DNA of 64,000 nt from Marinomonas arctica (GTDB taxonomy: Bacteria; Pseudomonadota; Gammaproteobacteria; Pseudomonadales; Marinomonadaceae): positions 1 to 64,000 of the forward strand of contig NZ_QHJF01000029.1 of the NCBI RefSeq assembly GCF_003259225.1, written 5' to 3'. Below the pieces are notes generated by a model. It was not told where the DNA came from and ran no database searches. It saw only the letters and a list, made by a program, of their open reading frames with translations. Position numbers and translations under genes: made by a program. Of the stretch, positions 27,287-36,202 are shown in pieces. Numbering within the stretch: position 1 is the first letter of the stretch; every line of letters starts with the position of its first letter.

Positions 27287-28642
27287 TTGAACCGACGTCA
27301 TTTTATAAAATCCAGCCTTTTAGTCGCTATGACAAGTACCCTGCCTAGAGTCGTTCTTGCTGCTACACCGTCTGCGGGTTTCGACTATGAATTAATCGTT
27401 GCGCCAGCCGATGTGAACATTGTATCTGGCGGCAGCACGCCTGCACTTTGCTTTAATGGCGGTTATCCTGCGCCTGTGATTCGTGCCAAACAACATCAGC
27501 CAGTTCGTATTCGTGTGATCAACAAATTAAACGAACCCACCACGATTCATTGGCACGGCATGAGAATCCCGATTGAGATGGATGGCGTGCCGTTTTTAAG
27601 CCAACCACCCATCATGCCAGACGAAACCTTCGATTACGAGTTTACGCCACCCGATGCGGGTTCTTTTTGGTATCACCCGCATATGAACAGTGTCGAACAA
27701 CTGGGCAAAGGCTTGGTTGGCGCATTGATTGTGGACGAAGCCGAGAAGCCGGACTTTGATGAAGATCTGGTGCTTTGTATGAAGAACTGGCACATCAAAG
27801 ACGATGGCTCTTTTACCGCGTTGACAACACCATAAAATGCCTTTCGTATGGGCACGCCTAGTCGGGTGATGACGATCAACGGTGAGATACACCCAACCTA
27901 TAACGTGCCCGCTGGTGGAGCGATTCGAGTACGTTTCTTAAACGTCGATAACACAGTGATGTATCAAATAAACTCAACCGATCCAGATGCGCAAATCATC
28001 GCCATTGACGGTAACCCAATCGCCGAACCCGTAGCCTTAACCCAGCATATGACAGCGCCTGGCATGCGCCTTGACCTTGGTGTAATCGCGCCTAGCAAAG
28101 TGGGAGAAACCGTCACCTTTAAACACAAGGGTAAACCCATGGTGACCATCAAAGCCGTGGCGAGCCAACTTAAAGATCGCCGTTTACCTAATCTGCCACT
28201 CAACCCAATTCCTGCACCCGATTTAGAGAACGCAGAAACCATTAAATTTGCTTTCGAGTGGAACGCTAACATCACGCCAATCGAAAAAGACGGCAAGGTG
28301 AGTTATAATTTTTGGACCATGAATCGCCGCTCGTGGGAAGGCATGTCAAAAGGCCACATTCCTGACCCTCTTGCCACATTAGAGCGAGGCAAAACCTACA
28401 TTTTCGAGCTGTCGAATTTAACCCAATATCACCATCCGATTCACATACATGGTCATACTTTCACGGTTTTAAAATCGAATAAAAAAGACATCACACCATT
28501 TCATACGGATACAGTTTTACTGGGTCAGAACGAAACCGTCCTAGCTGCGATCGTGGCCGATAATCCAGGGCGTTGGATGTATCACTGTCATATCATAGAG
28601 CATCTAAAAACCGGTTTTATGAGTTTTGTTGAAGTCACATAA
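27287..28642 (+). pseudogene. Multicopper oxidase interrupted by one in-frame stop (CumA/SufI-like)
   Basis: Two open frames, to 27835 and from 27848, lie in the same reading frame and are separated by a single TAA at 27833-27835. Together they encode about 451 residues of a Tat-exported multicopper oxidase. The Tat signal starts NRRHFIKSS. All four copper motifs are intact: HWHG and YHPHM before the stop, HHPIHIHGHTF and YHCHIIEHLKTGFM after it. So one base change, a recent mutation or a sequencing error, breaks the gene between cupredoxin domains 1 and 2. The TTG at 27287 follows AGGAAAG. Downstream of the stop an ATG at 27848 could in principle restart translation. Confidence 0.85.
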
Positions 28643-28658
28643 GAATGGCGAATCAATC

Positions 28659-28694
28659 AAAGCCAGATCACACCATGTAGATCTGGCTTTGTTT
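28659..28694. terminator. Bidirectional terminator
   Basis: AAAGCCAGAT (28659-28668) and ATCTGGCTTT (28681-28690), with a 12-base loop, lie between the convergent oxidase and DUF2076 genes, with T-runs on each strand. Confidence 0.85.
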
Positions 28695-28705
28695 TAAACG
28701 AAAAA

Positions 28706-29431
28706 CTAAATGAAGTCGTCACTGCCAAAATCGTCAAAGCCGCCCATATCGTCAAAACCTCCTTGATCAAAACCACCAGAGTCCAAATCACTTTGATTCA
28801 TATTAGCTTGATCAAACCCTGCCTGACCAAAGCCACCTTGGTCTGCCTCTGTCGCTGCACCAAGGTCAGAGCTAGCTGGCGTTTCATTAATAACATTGGC
28901 CATGTCTGCTTCAGAATGATGGCTAAACATATTCATCAACATATTCCCCACCACCATGCCACCAGCCACACCAGCGGCCGTTTGCAAAGCGCCCCCTAAA
29001 AAACTACTACCACGACCATTACTTTGTGGCTGGCTATACGCTTGATTATTGGGCGACTGGTTAGCCGTTTGATGAGAGCCGTTGCCACTTCCCCAACCAG
29101 AACGAGGTTGCGCCGAGCTTTGATAAGCCGATTGTTGAGCATTGCTTTGTGATGTTTGCTGATCACCACCAAACAACCCAGATAAAAAGCCGCCAGAACT
29201 CGGCTTGGCAGAAGCATTGCGTTCTAATTCTTCTACCCGAGCATTTAGCTGCTTTAACGCGGCTTCTTGCATGATAATAGTTTGCGCCATGTAATATGGT
29301 GCGGCAGGATTTGCCACTAGGTGTTTGTTAATCTGTGCTTCTGCTTCTTTATCTCGCTCTCCGGTGTTTTTTTCTGCCGTCCCAATACGCTCAAACAAAC
29401 TATCAATCAAAACACTCGCTTCGTTATTCAT
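28706..29431 (-). CDS. DUF2076 family protein
   Basis: From the ATG at 29431 this protein has 241 residues. The N-terminal half (about 1-70) holds the DUF2076 (PF09849) helical core with the AAPYYMAQTIIMQEAAL stretch and a coiled-coil-like segment around 52-64. The middle is low complexity, rich in Ser, Gln and Gly. A Gly/Ala-rich hydrophobic stretch (about 145-165, AAGVAGGMVVGNML) could be a short membrane segment. The C-terminus is a Gly/Asp-rich tail of GGFD-like repeats. The role is unknown; the family is described as a predicted periplasmic ligand-binding sensor. GGAGGCAAGGGC precedes the ATG. Confidence 0.82.
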   Translation of the reverse strand: MNNEASVLIDSLFERIGTAEKNTGERDKEAEAQINKHLVANPAAPYYMAQTIIMQEAALKQLNARVEELERNASAKPSSGGFLSGLFGGDQQTSQSNAQQSAYQSSAQPRSGWGSGNGSHQTANQSPNNQAYSQPQSNGRGSSFLGGALQTAAGVAGGMVVGNMLMNMFSHHSEADMANVINETPASSDLGAATEADQGGFGQAGFDQANMNQSDLDSGGFDQGGFDDMGGFDDFGSDDFI

Positions 29432-29618
29432 GCCCTTGCCTCCACTACACAATAGTCAGCAGACATCTTAAAAAATCAGCCTGCGATCCTCCAATAATAA
29501 GGCCACGCAGCACGCGAACAAGTGATTAAAGAGTCAGGAAAAAGGAAACAAGATCTTGAAATGAGTTAAGATTTTTACTTAGTTGCGAACAATAAACAAC
29601 GCACTAGGTTGAAAACAA

Positions 29619-29657
29619 AAACGCCAGATCAAAATATCCTGATCTGGCGTTTTTTTA
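29619..29657. terminator. Terminator downstream of the DUF6172-like gene
   Basis: ACGCCAGATC (29621-29630) and GATCTGGCGT (29641-29650) with a T-run on the right and an A-run on the left. It ends the minus-strand gene at 29681 and may also stop plus-strand transcripts. Confidence 0.82.
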
Positions 29658-29680
29658 TGTTTGTGATCTAATCGCAATGC

Positions 29681-30025
29681 TTATCGATCTTCGTCATGCA
29701 CTTCGCTTTCTAGATCTTCATCTTCTTGCTCATCAGCATCATCTCGTTTCATCCGTTGTGCTGGCACCGCTAGAATTTCAAGATAAAACTCAGTCCACTC
29801 TTGGCTTTCAGCAAAGCTGATTTTTTCATTGATTTGCGCGACATGAATCTCTTCAGCCTGCGCTTCGGTTTGACCAAAGCGACAATCGAACCCCCAAAAG
29901 TCAGCGTATTCTGGCAATTTTTTATTGCGCTCTCTTTTTAAATATTTTTTGACTTCGTTTTTCGTTGCTTCAACTAAACGTGGGTATTTGATGGTGGGAT
30001 GAGATAACTTAAAGGTCTTTTTCAT
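29681..30025 (-). CDS. Conserved hypothetical protein (DUF6172-like)
   Basis: This 114-residue cytoplasmic protein starts MKKTFKLSHP and holds a basic stretch (EVKKYLKRERNKKLPE) followed by FWGFDCRFG, as in proteins I recall as DUF6172. It has a conserved alpha/beta body and a long, strongly acidic tail (about residues 95-114). No catalytic motif or membrane segment is seen. AGGATCCC precedes the ATG. The neighbours give no functional hint, and the family assignment comes from memory of the N-terminal pattern. Confidence 0.65.
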   Translation of the reverse strand: MKKTFKLSHPTIKYPRLVEATKNEVKKYLKRERNKKLPEYADFWGFDCRFGQTEAQAEEIHVAQINEKISFAESQEWTEFYLEILAVPAQRMKRDDADEQEDEDLESEVHDEDR

Positions 30026-30143
30026 TGGGATCCTAAAGGATTAAAGGTCAGGAGATGAGGTTATCATGCTCCCATTGCCGAGCATGATAACGGATCGCCT
30101 TATTTGTCGCCATGAAAAGTCGATAAAATCCCTGTCTCACCAA

Positions 30144-31217
30144 TTATTCCGCTGTATAAGATCGCAACAAACGATGAATAAATGCCAACTTCTCACGCAC
30201 CGCGGGAACCAACACAAAAGGATACAAATCCGGTTGCCCCATGCCACGATTAAGATTATTCACCGCAAAGGTTAACGGCACATATTGCGCTAAAATATCA
30301 TCGAAGTTGTCATGTCGAAAAGGATCAATATTGACCATCACGGCAAGCGTTTGTCGATTCGATCCCATAGGCTGCAAACTCAAACCAAGGTCACTGGCCA
30401 TTTCCAAGGTGTCGACGATGTGCAGATAATGCGCCCAGGTTTCAGCCCAATCTTCCCAAGGGTGTGAAGACGCATACACACTCACAAAAGACTGCTGCCA
30501 ATCTGGATTTGGTGCATTGTAATGCGCTTCTAATGCATCGGCGTAACTTTCTCGATCATCACCAAAAAGAACCCTAAAATCGGCCAAACACTGTTCATCT
30601 TCTGCAATTAGCTGATCCCAATAATAATGCCCAATTTCATGACGAAAATGGCCAATCACGGTTCGATAGGATTCATTCATGTCTTCGCGCATTTGTTCAC
30701 GATCAACTGAATTTCCCTCGGCCGCATTGATCGTGACTTGTCCAGAAGCATGCCCTGTCATCGCACTGGCATCTTCTGGGACCTGATTATTTTCGGAAAT
30801 AAAATCAAATGACAGACCGTCTTCCGGCTCTGCTTTCTTGCTGATTAATGGCAAACCAAGACGCAAGATAGAATACACCAACCGGTGCTTAGCAAACTCT
30901 AACTGCTGCCACGCCTGACGCTCTTCTATTTTTCCTAAATTGGGAATATGGCGATTCAATTCACACGCAACACAAAACGTACTGCCACCTTCTTCCACCA
31001 TCCAATTACACACTTGATGTTGATGGTTTTCACAGTAGTACCAACGCTTTGCAGGAATGGATTTATCCGCCATCGCATACCAAGCATTATCAACTGATTT
31101 TAGTGCGCTGATCACTAATTGATCTGGCAAAAACCCCAACGACGATGAACATTGCTCACAGTGCGTGTTTTCAAATAACACCGTCTGCCCACATTGCTGA
31201 CAACTGAAAATTTTCAT
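30144..31217 (-). CDS. Putative zinc metallopeptidase with N-terminal zinc ribbon
   Basis: This 357-residue protein resembles the Peptidase_Mx family (PF15887). Residues about 7-22 form a zinc ribbon with two CxxC pairs (CQQC, CEQC). A second Cys/His-rich region holds YYCENHQHQVCNW and CVAC. The central HExxH motif is HEIGHYYWDQL, with an acidic D/E-rich segment downstream as the third-ligand region. Its target is not known. AGGAGCGTT precedes the ATG at 31217. It is divergent from the LacI regulator gene. Confidence 0.8.
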   Translation of the reverse strand: MKIFSCQQCGQTVLFENTHCEQCSSSLGFLPDQLVISALKSVDNAWYAMADKSIPAKRWYYCENHQHQVCNWMVEEGGSTFCVACELNRHIPNLGKIEERQAWQQLEFAKHRLVYSILRLGLPLISKKAEPEDGLSFDFISENNQVPEDASAMTGHASGQVTINAAEGNSVDREQMREDMNESYRTVIGHFRHEIGHYYWDQLIAEDEQCLADFRVLFGDDRESYADALEAHYNAPNPDWQQSFVSVYASSHPWEDWAETWAHYLHIVDTLEMASDLGLSLQPMGSNRQTLAVMVNIDPFRHDNFDDILAQYVPLTFAVNNLNRGMGQPDLYPFVLVPAVREKLAFIHRLLRSYTAE

Positions 31218-31331
31218 AACGCTCCTGCTATCAAAAAACGGTCAATAATTGCGCCCTGCTAGGATCATAGTTTACAGTACGGCAAATCACCTACTCTTAT
31301 ACTCATAAAATACAACGATTGAGACGACACA

Positions 31332-32348
31332 TTGTTGAAGAAAAACAAGAAAAACTTCACCACTATTTCAGACGTGGCAAAACACGCCAAAGTGGGTAAG
31401 ACCAGTGTTTCACGTTACCTTAATGGGGAACAAGACAAATTATCAGACGAGCTGCGAGAAAAAATCGCGCAGGCCATTGCTCATCTGGATTTTCGTCCAA
31501 ACCATTCCGCCCGCATGCTCAGAGCGGGGCATTCAAAACTCATCGGATTATTACTGGCGGATGTCACCAACCCCTATTCCATTGATGTGCTACAAGGGAT
31601 AGAACATATCTGCCGTCGCGAAGGCTACATGCTGATGGTCTGCAACACGGATAATCAAAACGAACTGCAAGACCGCTATTTGTCTTTATTGGAAGCCCAC
31701 CGCGTCGACGGTATCATCGTCAATACAGCTGGTATGGAACAAAAACAAGTCAGCAGTTTAAAGCGCCTTTCTTGCCCCTTGGTGCTGGTTGATCGGATCA
31801 ACACCTCCCTCGGTTTCGATACCGTCGGGCTAGACAATGAAGCCGCCGCAAAAACCGCCTGCGAACACTTAAAACGCCAAGCTTATGACTCTATTTTAGT
31901 GGTGACCGAATCCATCGCCATTGATCCTCGCCAAGCAAGGGTCGACGCCATTCAAACCTTCGCCAAAGCAAACGACAACATAACGTGCGATGTCATTGAA
32001 ATCGAAAAGATGAGCGTCAGCTTATTAGTCAAGGTCATTACAGACTTTATCGCCGCTCACCCAAATCGTAAAAAAGCCCTCTTCACCACCAATGGTGTCG
32101 CCATGATGAGTACCGCGAAAGCTTTGAAACAACTAGACATGCGCATCGGTACACAAATAGGCTTAATCAGCATAGACGACCCTGAATGGGCGCAACTGTT
32201 TGAAGGCGGCATCACCGTCATGCGTCAGCCAACACAACTCATCGGCCAAACTGCCTGTGAACGATTACTCGCCAGAGTTCAAGGCAACAACGAACCCGCA
32301 CAACATATCAAACTCAAAGCCGAACTCGTTATCCGTCATTCCACCTAG
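31332..32348 (+). CDS. LacI-family regulator of the 2-ketogluconate genes (PtxS/KdgR-like)
   Basis: This 338-residue repressor has an N-terminal LacI HTH (residues about 10-60; TISDVAKHAKVGKTSVSRYL) with the hinge helix, and a sugar-binding-like effector domain with VDGIIVNTAGM. The start is uncertain: TTG at 31332 or 31335, with only a weak ribosome site. It lies just before kguK and kguD, and a perfect LacI-type palindrome occurs in the gap. In Pseudomonas PtxS plays this role for kgu genes. The effector is probably a keto-sugar acid such as 2-ketogluconate. Confidence 0.85.
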   Translation: MLKKNKKNFTTISDVAKHAKVGKTSVSRYLNGEQDKLSDELREKIAQAIAHLDFRPNHSARMLRAGHSKLIGLLLADVTNPYSIDVLQGIEHICRREGYMLMVCNTDNQNELQDRYLSLLEAHRVDGIIVNTAGMEQKQVSSLKRLSCPLVLVDRINTSLGFDTVGLDNEAAAKTACEHLKRQAYDSILVVTESIAIDPRQARVDAIQTFAKANDNITCDVIEIEKMSVSLLVKVITDFIAAHPNRKKALFTTNGVAMMSTAKALKQLDMRIGTQIGLISIDDPEWAQLFEGGITVMRQPTQLIGQTACERLLARVQGNNEPAQHIKLKAELVIRHST

Positions 32349-32437
32349 TGCTAGCACCTTTACAAAAAACATTTAGATAAAACCAAGCTGATCAAAAAAC
32401 AAACACAAAATACCTAAAAGACGATGACAAAGCCTAT

Positions 32438-32457
32438 TCATGGAATCGATTCCATGA
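32438..32457. promoter_or_regulatory. LacI-type operator upstream of kguK
   Basis: TCATGGAATCGATTCCATGA is a perfect 20-bp palindrome with the central CG that LacI-family repressors favour. It lies 63 bp before the kguK ATG, between the regulator and its likely target. Confidence 0.8.
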
Positions 32458-32520
32458 TACTTTCATCGAATACTTTTTGACCTCCATAAACGCATAAAAT
32501 AAACCTCAGGGGCAATCTAC

Positions 32521-33480
32521 ATGCAAAGTAAACAAACACCCTCTTTTGTCACGCTTGGTGAAACCATGGCCATGTTTGTGGCGAAAACACCGGGGCCGCT
32601 TGCGGACATTGAAGAGTTCCATCGTTCTTTGGCTGGGGCAGAAGTCAACGTTGCTATCGGTATGGCACGTTTAGGTTTTGAAGCTTGCTACATTAGTAAA
32701 GTCGGTAAAGACAGTTTTGGTCAATTTATTTGCCAAGCGATCCGTAAAGAAAACATTCGTACGGATTGGATTTCTACAAGTACCAGTCACCCTACTGGTT
32801 TTATGCTGAAATCCAATGTCACCGATGGCAGCGATCCTAAGGTCGAGTACTTCCGCAAAAATTCGGCCGCTTCCACGTTAAGCACGACAGACATAGACGA
32901 AAATTTATTCAAAGCGGGTACCCATTTGCATCTAACGGGCATCTCGATAGCAGTATCTAGCACAATGCGTGAAGCAACAAAGCACGCCTTAAACCTAGCC
33001 AAAGAACAAGGTTGTAGCGTGTCTTTTGATACCAATTTGCGCCCTACTTTGTGGCCAGATCAAGCGACCATGGTGGCAACCATTAATGAATTTGCCTTTG
33101 CCAGCGACATTGTTTTGCCGGGCATAGAAGAAGGCAAAATTCTCGCAGGCAGTGACCAACCAGAAGTGATTGCAGACTTTTATCTGCAACATGGCGTCAA
33201 AACGGTTATCGTCAAGCTTGGTAGCAAAGACGCGTACTTCAAAACCAGTAGTGGAGAATCTGGCACCGTCGCTGGCTTTCCTGTAGCAAAAGTGGTCGAT
33301 ACGGTGGGGGCTGGTGATAGCTTTGCCGTTGGCGTGATATCGGCGTTGCTTGAAGGGAAAACAATGGAACAAGCTGCTCGCCGCGGCAATCTGCTAGGCT
33401 CTTTAACGGTGCAAGTGCGTGGCGACAGCGAAGGCTTGCCAACTAGAGCCGCACTTAACCAGTTAGAAAAGGAGTCATGA
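32521..33480 (+). CDS. kguK: PfkB-family keto-sugar kinase (2-ketogluconate kinase type)
   Basis: This 319-residue kinase is of the ribokinase/PfkB family. TLGETMAMFVAKTPGPL at the N-terminus and the anion-hole motif VVDTVGAGDSFAVG (with the catalytic Asp) near residue 263 are present. The sequence matches Pseudomonas 2-ketogluconate kinase KguK in pattern (GETMAMFV, SAAS, EGL). 2-Keto-3-deoxygluconate kinase is a close relative and cannot be excluded, but the downstream KguD/GhrB-like gene favours 2-ketogluconate. AGGGGC precedes the ATG. It overlaps no gene and is 1 bp from the next ORF. Confidence 0.82.
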   Translation: MQSKQTPSFVTLGETMAMFVAKTPGPLADIEEFHRSLAGAEVNVAIGMARLGFEACYISKVGKDSFGQFICQAIRKENIRTDWISTSTSHPTGFMLKSNVTDGSDPKVEYFRKNSAASTLSTTDIDENLFKAGTHLHLTGISIAVSSTMREATKHALNLAKEQGCSVSFDTNLRPTLWPDQATMVATINEFAFASDIVLPGIEEGKILAGSDQPEVIADFYLQHGVKTVIVKLGSKDAYFKTSSGESGTVAGFPVAKVVDTVGAGDSFAVGVISALLEGKTMEQAARRGNLLGSLTVQVRGDSEGLPTRAALNQLEKES

Positions 33481-33481
33481 A

Positions 33482-34459
33482 ATGAAGAAAAAAGTCATTT
33501 TATACCGAGACATTCCAGTAGAAGAGCGCCAGCGACTTGACGAGCAGTTTAATGTCACTTTCTTCAATGGCATCCATGAAGACAACAAAGAGGCTTTTAA
33601 AGCGGCCCTTGCCGACGCAGAAGGCTTAATAGGCACCAGTACGAAGATGAGTGCAGAACTATTGAGCCTTGCTCCTAAGCTTAAAGCCGCATCAACGATT
33701 TCCGTTGGTACAGATCTATACGACTTGAATTACCTCACCGAGCGTGGCATACCATTAATGCACACACCTGGTGTGCTGAATGAAACCACTGCCGACACCA
33801 TGTTTACTCTAATAATGTGCACAGCACGACGCGCGATTGAGCTATCTAACATGGTGCGTGAAGGTCGCTGGACCAGCAACATAGGGGAAGCACTTTACGG
33901 CACCGATGTGCACGGTAAAACCCTTGGCATTATTGGTATGGGTCGTATTGGATATGCCATCGCCAAACGAGGGCATTTTGGTTTTGATATGAAGATTCAA
34001 TACAGCAACCGGAGTCGCAAACTGGACGCCGAACAAGACTTAAATGCCACCTATATGGAAATGGAAGAACTGCTGAAAACATCCGACTTTGTCTGTGTGA
34101 TGACACCATTAACCGCCGAAACGGAACGATTAATCGGCGCAAAAGAATTTGCTATGATGAAACCAAGCGCCATTTTTATTAATGGTTCTCGCGGCAAAGT
34201 CATCGACGAAGCGGCGCTTATCGACGCCCTAGGCAATGGCACTATTCGCGCGGCGGGTTTAGACGTCTTTGAAGTCGAACCTTTATCTGGCGATTCGCCG
34301 CTTTGCAAACTCGACAACGCAGTCTTGTTTCCTCACATAGGATCTGCAACCGCTGAAACTCGCTTGGCGATGATTACCTGTGCAGTGGACAACCTAATCA
34401 ATGCGCTTAATGGCGACATCTCGCAGAACTGCGCCAATCAGCATTTGTTGAACAGATAG
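33482..34459 (+). CDS. D-isomer 2-hydroxyacid dehydrogenase, GhrB/KguD-like reductase
   Basis: This 325-residue NAD(P)-dependent reductase is very close in pattern to E. coli GhrB (STISVG near 70, MHTPGVLNE near 97, the Rossmann motif GIIGMGRIG near 150, and GLDVFEVEPL and HIGSATAETR with the catalytic His). In E. coli GhrB reduces glyoxylate, hydroxypyruvate and 2-keto-gluconate; in Pseudomonas KguD reduces 2-keto-6-phosphogluconate. Beside kguK the latter is likely. The ATG at 33482 is 1 bp after the kguK stop with AAGGAG before it, a coupled pair. Confidence 0.87.
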   Translation: MKKKVILYRDIPVEERQRLDEQFNVTFFNGIHEDNKEAFKAALADAEGLIGTSTKMSAELLSLAPKLKAASTISVGTDLYDLNYLTERGIPLMHTPGVLNETTADTMFTLIMCTARRAIELSNMVREGRWTSNIGEALYGTDVHGKTLGIIGMGRIGYAIAKRGHFGFDMKIQYSNRSRKLDAEQDLNATYMEMEELLKTSDFVCVMTPLTAETERLIGAKEFAMMKPSAIFINGSRGKVIDEAALIDALGNGTIRAAGLDVFEVEPLSGDSPLCKLDNAVLFPHIGSATAETRLAMITCAVDNLINALNGDISQNCANQHLLNR

Positions 34460-34475
34460 CCTATTGGCTATCTGT
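34452..34475 (+). terminator. Terminator over the kguD stop codon
   Basis: ACAGATAGCC / GGCTATCTGT form a 10-bp stem with a 4-base loop across the stop codon of the reductase gene. The following T-run is weak, so efficiency is uncertain. Confidence 0.6.
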
Positions 34476-34476
34476 C

Positions 34477-34893
34477 TTAATCTATTTCTAGGCGCTTACC
34501 CATGCCAATCACAGGTTCTACGCCATAACCTAAAGATTGATAAAACCGAATAACCGCTTCGTTAGAAGAACGAACTTGTAAATTGATTTTTGGGCAGCCT
34601 TTGGCTTTTATCAGGGCCTCCACAGCTTGCATTATCGCTTGACCAAAGTCCTTTCTTTGGTGCGACGGTTTTACCGCTAAATAATTAATCCAACCACGAT
34701 GGCCTTCGTAACCGCCCATCACAGTAGCAATGATTTCATCTCCTACATGACCCACCAAAAATAAATCAGGATCGACGTTAAGCTTCCTGTCGATGTCTTT
34801 GATCGGATCATTTTGCGGAACCACAAGGCCACAGGCATGCCATAGAGCAACCACCTGATCTTGGTCTTTATTATCAAACACTCTAATTTTCAT
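34477..34893 (-). CDS. GNAT acetyltransferase, YpeA-like
   Basis: This 138-residue protein is a compact GNAT enzyme. YLAVKPSHQRKDFGQAIM is the acetyl-CoA loop, in which the usual RGxG/A has become RKDFG, so a key glycine is replaced. INLQVRSSNEAVIRFYQSLGY closes the fold. The sequence pattern matches E. coli YpeA, whose substrate is unknown. The ATG at 34893 is used; a TTG at 34899 is in frame. It converges on the reductase gene. Confidence 0.83.
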   Translation of the reverse strand: MKIRVFDNKDQDQVVALWHACGLVVPQNDPIKDIDRKLNVDPDLFLVGHVGDEIIATVMGGYEGHRGWINYLAVKPSHQRKDFGQAIMQAVEALIKAKGCPKINLQVRSSNEAVIRFYQSLGYGVEPVIGMGKRLEID

Positions 34894-35123
34894 GCTCAAT
34901 ATCTGCCTACTTTATAATGGAAAAAGACTATTTTATTGCTGATTTTCACCATAGAAACGTTTTTAGACTAAAAAGGACTATTTAGCCAAATAGCATTCAT
35001 TCTCAATTTTACCTTATATTAATAGCGATGGCTTGATCCAAATCAGCACTATAAAAATACCTAATGCTATTCTCTTGCTTATCAAAACCACCTATGGAAA
35101 CGACCAACGTCGAGAGGGAAAAC

Positions 35124-35699
35124 ATGTCCAATTTACCTGTCTTTAAGAACGAAAAAAACCATCTATACCTGCCATTTATGAGCAATTTCTACAATGTGTT
35201 TGCTCAACCGTTTGGCTGGGCATTGTTTCGCATTATTATTGGCGGCATGTTGGTGATTGAAGGCTGGCCTAAAATAGTCGCGCCATTTGCCCAAGTCAGT
35301 TTTGTCGAAAACCTAGGCTTTTATCCCGGCTGGCTTTGGTCTCCTATGCTAGCTGGCATGCAGTTTTTTGGTGGTATGTTTATTGCGGCAGGTTTGCTAA
35401 CGCGCCCCATCGCACTAGCCAATACGGTCATGTTAGCCATCACATTATGGTTCCATTTCGCTCATCCTTATGGCGATGCGTTATTAACCCAAGCAGGCAT
35501 AGAGGCACTGAACTCTGGCAGTGAGTTTTTCACTGCCAATGGCATAAAACGCTTAGCCGATGGCGGCGGGACCTTTCTTGCTTCAGTACAATTAAAAGCA
35601 GAACTTGCCTCTATTTTCTGGACGGCTGGCGCGTTGTTAATTGCCGCATTTGGTGGCGGTTATTTTTCCCTAGATCGCCTGCTTAAAAAGCAATTCTAA
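35124..35699 (+). CDS. DoxX-family membrane protein
   Basis: From the ATG at 35124 this protein has 191 residues with four hydrophobic segments, starting at about residue 27 (WALFRIIIGGMLVIEGWPK), typical of the DoxX family (PF07681). The long loop between the last two segments has the sequence ADGGGTFLASV. Family members act in redox or membrane stress in some bacteria. The frame is open from 35064, but GAGGGAAAAC before 35124 decides the start. A strong terminator follows. Confidence 0.85.
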   Translation: MSNLPVFKNEKNHLYLPFMSNFYNVFAQPFGWALFRIIIGGMLVIEGWPKIVAPFAQVSFVENLGFYPGWLWSPMLAGMQFFGGMFIAAGLLTRPIALANTVMLAITLWFHFAHPYGDALLTQAGIEALNSGSEFFTANGIKRLADGGGTFLASVQLKAELASIFWTAGALLIAAFGGGYFSLDRLLKKQF

Positions 35700-35716
35700 A
35701 GCCGTACGCAGAATAT

Positions 35717-35750
35717 AAAAAAGGAGCCGATTTCAACTTGGCTCCTTTTT
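35717..35750. terminator. Bidirectional terminator
   Basis: AAAAAGGAGCC (35718-35728) and GGCTCCTTTTT (35740-35750) form an 11-bp stem with T-runs on both strands, between DoxX and the small membrane protein gene. Confidence 0.88.
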
Positions 35751-35782
35751 ATACAATACATTTTTCCGCCATCAAACCCACA

Positions 35783-36025
35783 TCATAAAACCGAACGAAT
35801 TCGAGAAAAACGCGCGGCGTCAATGATAGACCATAGGTGAAAAACCGCTCCGACCAGCCACATGAAAAACAGGATAACAGTCGCGCCCAAGGCATAACTC
35901 ACAGCGGTTGTTACAAAAAAGAACAACGCCATAAAGATGCGTCCTTGGACTAATTGACCTAATCCAGGAATAAAAACGCTACATAACGCAGCCAGTACAT
36001 TGCCACCAGAACCTTGACCAGACAT
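35783..36025 (-). CDS. Small membrane protein with TM2-like motif
   Basis: This protein of 80 residues (84 from an upstream ATG) has two or three hydrophobic segments. The first includes FIPGLGQLVQGRIFMALFFF, as in TM2-domain-like small proteins, and the last VGAVFHLWSIIDAARF ends with a positive tail. No function is known for this group. GGGAACATTT lies before the ATG at 36025, so this start is slightly preferred to 36037. It is isolated between terminators and intergenic DNA. Confidence 0.7.
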   Translation of the reverse strand: MSGQGSGGNVLAALCSVFIPGLGQLVQGRIFMALFFFVTTAVSYALGATVILFFMWLVGAVFHLWSIIDAARFSRIRSVL

Positions 36026-36202
36026 AAATGTTCCCATCGAAATAAAGGGTTAAAAAGTTAAGAATAAGGACAAAACAGATAAATGGAAAGCCTCTCACCT
36101 AGGTGGTTGGCTAAAAGTATTACTGTTGAGCTTAAGTAAGTCGGTTGTATTTTTGCTTGCCGCTTCGTTTCTTTAAAGTTCCGTATTTATACCCTGAGTA
36201 GT

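Noticed and set aside
32521-33480. 2-Keto-3-deoxygluconate kinase as the name of the PfkB gene
   Set aside because: KdgK is a close relative, but the adjacent GhrB/KguD-like reductase and the LacI gene fit a 2-ketogluconate route better. It stays possible and is stated so in the entry.
36040-36202. Remnant of parE downstream of parD
   Set aside because: I read the minus strand in the gap in more than one frame and saw stop codons and no ParE-like start or conserved residues.
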